Shown: positions 5,427 through 6,855 of the stretch, in pieces | Layout of the letters: every line of letters begins with the position of its first letter | Numbering within the stretch: position 1 is the first letter of the stretch | Assembly (NCBI GenBank): GCA_031257695.1 | Contig: JAIROB010000123.1 | Location: forward strand, 1 to 6,855 | Reading direction: 5' to 3' | DNA length: 6,855 nucleotides | From: Treponema sp. | GTDB lineage: Bacteria; Spirochaetota; Spirochaetia; Treponematales; Breznakiellaceae | Notes under the pieces: model-generated | What the model was told of the DNA's origin: nothing | What the model saw: only the letters and a program-made list of their open reading frames with translations | The model's database searches: none | Translations under genes and position numbers: made by a program

Positions 5427-5498
5427 AAAAATGGTCAAATACCCGGCGCTTATGTCTGTTAAGCCCTTCAAGAGCCGTCCGGTATTTGATCATTTTTT
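5427..5498. terminator. Candidate bidirectional terminator after queA
   Basis: A 17-bp arm at 5427-5443 (AAAAATGGTCAAATACC) pairs with 5481-5497 with 16 Watson-Crick pairs and one G-T wobble. The 37-nt intervening loop holds its own small hairpin, GCTTA with TAAGC (seven-base loop). Going right, the stem ends in a run of six T; on the minus strand it ends in five T. This layout suits stopping queA transcription rightward and anything arriving from mcp leftward. The long branched loop and AT-rich stem are unusual for an intrinsic terminator, hence modest confidence. Confidence 0.4.
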
Positions 5499-5522
5499 GA
5501 ATTCGGAATCTCCGTGTTGCCT
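5493..5522 (+). repeat. Second module of the dispersed repeat (copy C side)
   Basis: TTTTTTGAATTCGGAAT followed by GTGTTGC closely matches the segment at about 815-840 next to copy B. It overlaps the T run of the terminator-like palindrome, and its right edge contributes the -35 element of the following promoter. Confidence 0.75.
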
Positions 5523-5545
5523 TTTACGTTCCGGGGAAATATGCT
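5517..5545 (+). promoter_or_regulatory. Promoter of the chemoreceptor gene
   Basis: TTGCCT (5517-5522; 4 of 6 to the -35 consensus), exactly 17 bp, then TATGCT (5540-5545; 4 of 6 to the -10 consensus). The predicted start, near 5552, leaves a short leader of about 24 nt with a strong ribosome binding site, AGGAGGTGA (5564-5572). The -35 overlaps the repeat module at 5493-5522. Some spirochaete chemotaxis genes use other sigma factors; no such motif was recognised. Confidence 0.5.
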
Positions 5546-5575
5546 ATGGTCAATATCAATCACAGGAGGTGAATC

Positions 5576-6855
5576 GTGAAAATAGGAAATAAACTTGTCA
5601 TTATGATCAATGCCCTTATCCTTTCGGGAATCGGCATTCTGCTGGGAAGCATCCTGTACAGTTCCCAGAAACAAATAACCGTGTTGACTGAAAACGAGAT
5701 GCAGAATTTGGTAAAGAATGAAGCCAGTCAGCTTGGATTGTGGCTGGAATCTTTTTTTTCCGCCACCAGAACCATGGCGCAGTCGATGGAAGCCTATAAG
5801 GAAATAGAGCCGGACCGGAGGCGTTTCTTTTACAATCTTATGCTGAAACAACTGGCCGAGGAAAACCCGGAAATGGCCGCTGTCTGGGCATGCTGGGAAC
5901 CTAACGCCCTGGACGGTCTGGACGCCGACTATGCCAATACCGAAGGGACAGACGCTACCGGCCGGTTCACCCCCTATTGGGTCCGGACCGCCAGGGGGGT
6001 CTCACTGGAGGCGCTGGAGGATTATGAGGATGTCAACGCGGGGGCCTATTACCTCATTCCCCGGAGAACCGGGGAAGAAACCATTGTGGAACCCTATTTT
6101 TACAATGTCGACGGGACCACTATCCTGATTACCTCCCTGGCGGTTCCGATAAAAGAAAACGGCCGGGTCATCGGGGTCGCGGGGGTCGATATCGCGCTGT
6201 CCAGGATTCAGGAAAACGTGGCGGCCATCAGGCCCTACGAAGGCAGCTTCGCCGCGGTTTTCAGCAACGGGGGGATTGTAGCGGGCCATGTCGACCCTTC
6301 CCGAATCGGGAAATCCATGAGGGAAACCGAAACGGACATGGCGGGGGACAAATTGCCGGATTTGATGCGGGCCGTACAGTCGGGCGCCCCCATGACTTTC
6401 TCAACGGTTGCCTCCGTGGACGGCGATGCAAGCCGGTATGACATCTTCACCACCCCGCTTCAGGCGGGAAAAACGGCCACCTCCTGGGCGCTGGCGCTTG
6501 CGATACCCCACGATGTCGTCAACGCGCCGGTGCTGCGGATGCTCCGCCTGAGTATCATCATAAGCGTGATAATGCTCCTCGTTATAGGGGCCGCGGCCTT
6601 TATCATTGCCCGTTCCATCAGCAATCCCCTCAAACAGGTGATGACGATCTTTACCGCCGTGGGGGAAGGGGATCTGACCCGGCGGCTGGACATACACCGG
6701 AAAGACGAAATTGGGGATATGGCCGTTGCCTTTAATGGAACCCTGGACAAGATCAAAGATCTTGTGATGACCATCAAGAATCAGGCCGTTACGCTTTTTG
6801 ACATCGGCAACGAGCTTGCCAGCAACATGACCGAAACCGCCGCGGCGATTAACGA
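5576..6855 (+). CDS. Methyl-accepting chemotaxis protein, dCache sensor (N-terminal 426 residues, cut by window edge)
   Basis: This is an inner-membrane chemoreceptor that senses a periplasmic ligand and signals through CheW/CheA to the flagellar motor. It starts at GTG 5576, set by AGGAGGTGA six bases upstream and by the N-terminal membrane segment at residues 8-29 (VIMINALILSGIGILLGSIL). A periplasmic double Cache domain spans about 35-315, with GRFTPYWVRTARG (129-141), EPYFYNVDGTTILITSLAVPI (172-192, shown in part) and VIGVAGVDIALSRIQ (198-212). The second membrane segment is about 325-346 (LSIIISVIMLLVIGAAAFII). A HAMP domain follows at about 347-400, with SNPLKQV and GEGDLTRRLDIHRKDEIGDM. 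The signalling helix has just begun at the edge. The R-x-W-Y amino-acid-binding pattern of some dCache receptors is not obvious, so the ligand is unknown. The reading frame is open throughout. Confidence 0.93.
   Translation, partial: MKIGNKLVIMINALILSGIGILLGSILYSSQKQITVLTENEMQNLVKNEASQLGLWLESFFSATRTMAQSMEAYKEIEPDRRRFFYNLMLKQLAEENPEMAAVWACWEPNALDGLDADYANTEGTDATGRFTPYWVRTARGVSLEALEDYEDVNAGAYYLIPRRTGEETIVEPYFYNVDGTTILITSLAVPIKENGRVIGVAGVDIALSRIQENVAAIRPYEGSFAAVFSNGGIVAGHVDPSRIGKSMRETETDMAGDKLPDLMRAVQSGAPMTFSTVASVDGDASRYDIFTTPLQAGKTATSWALALAIPHDVVNAPVLRMLRLSIIISVIMLLVIGAAAFIIARSISNPLKQVMTIFTAVGEGDLTRRLDIHRKDEIGDMAVAFNGTLDKIKDLVMTIKNQAVTLFDIGNELASNMTETAAAIN

Overview
The window looks like chromosome of a GC-rich spirochaete, most likely a Treponema-type organism such as those of termite guts. 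This is an inference. It rests on ruvB followed directly by queA (a pairing also known in Borrelia), on a dCache chemoreceptor with the FTPYW and EPYFYNVDG motifs common in spirochaetes, and on intergenic DNA rich in repeats. No rRNA, tRNA, CRISPR array or transposase gene is visible.

Layout. Positions 1-450 (minus strand) hold an AT-rich vapBC toxin-antitoxin operon; the toxin runs off the left edge. Its promoter overlaps a palindrome that is a plausible autoregulatory operator. Positions 446-1180 contain no credible gene. They hold two inverted copies of a 30-bp dispersed repeat, a candidate promoter, and a hairpin-rich GC-tract element at about 981-1123. Positions 1181-5164 (plus strand) form a compact block: a GH57-fold protein that seems to have lost its catalytic residues, then ruvB, then queA overlapping ruvB by 26 bp. 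Positions 5137-5575 are a repeat-rich junction. It carries the tail of a broken Ig-like (MBG-type) surface-protein gene on the minus strand, a third copy of the repeat, a long palindrome with A and T tracts that looks like a bidirectional terminator, and a good promoter. Positions 5576-6855 encode the N-terminal part of a methyl-accepting chemotaxis protein, cut by the right edge.

How the parts fit. RuvB (Holliday-junction branch migration) and QueA (queuosine tRNA modification) are housekeeping genes that are probably co-transcribed. The GH57-like protein upstream is close enough (62 bp) to feed transcription into them, but ruvB also has its own candidate promoter, with a predicted +1 at its start codon. 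The vapBC operon, the repeats and the MBG fragment are accessory or relict DNA on either side of this block.

Most worth a second look: the apparent GH57 pseudoenzyme, the dispersed repeat whose A/B pair resembles a small inverted-repeat element, the foldable element upstream of the GH57 gene, and the fossil MBG fragment that stops at the queA stop codon.
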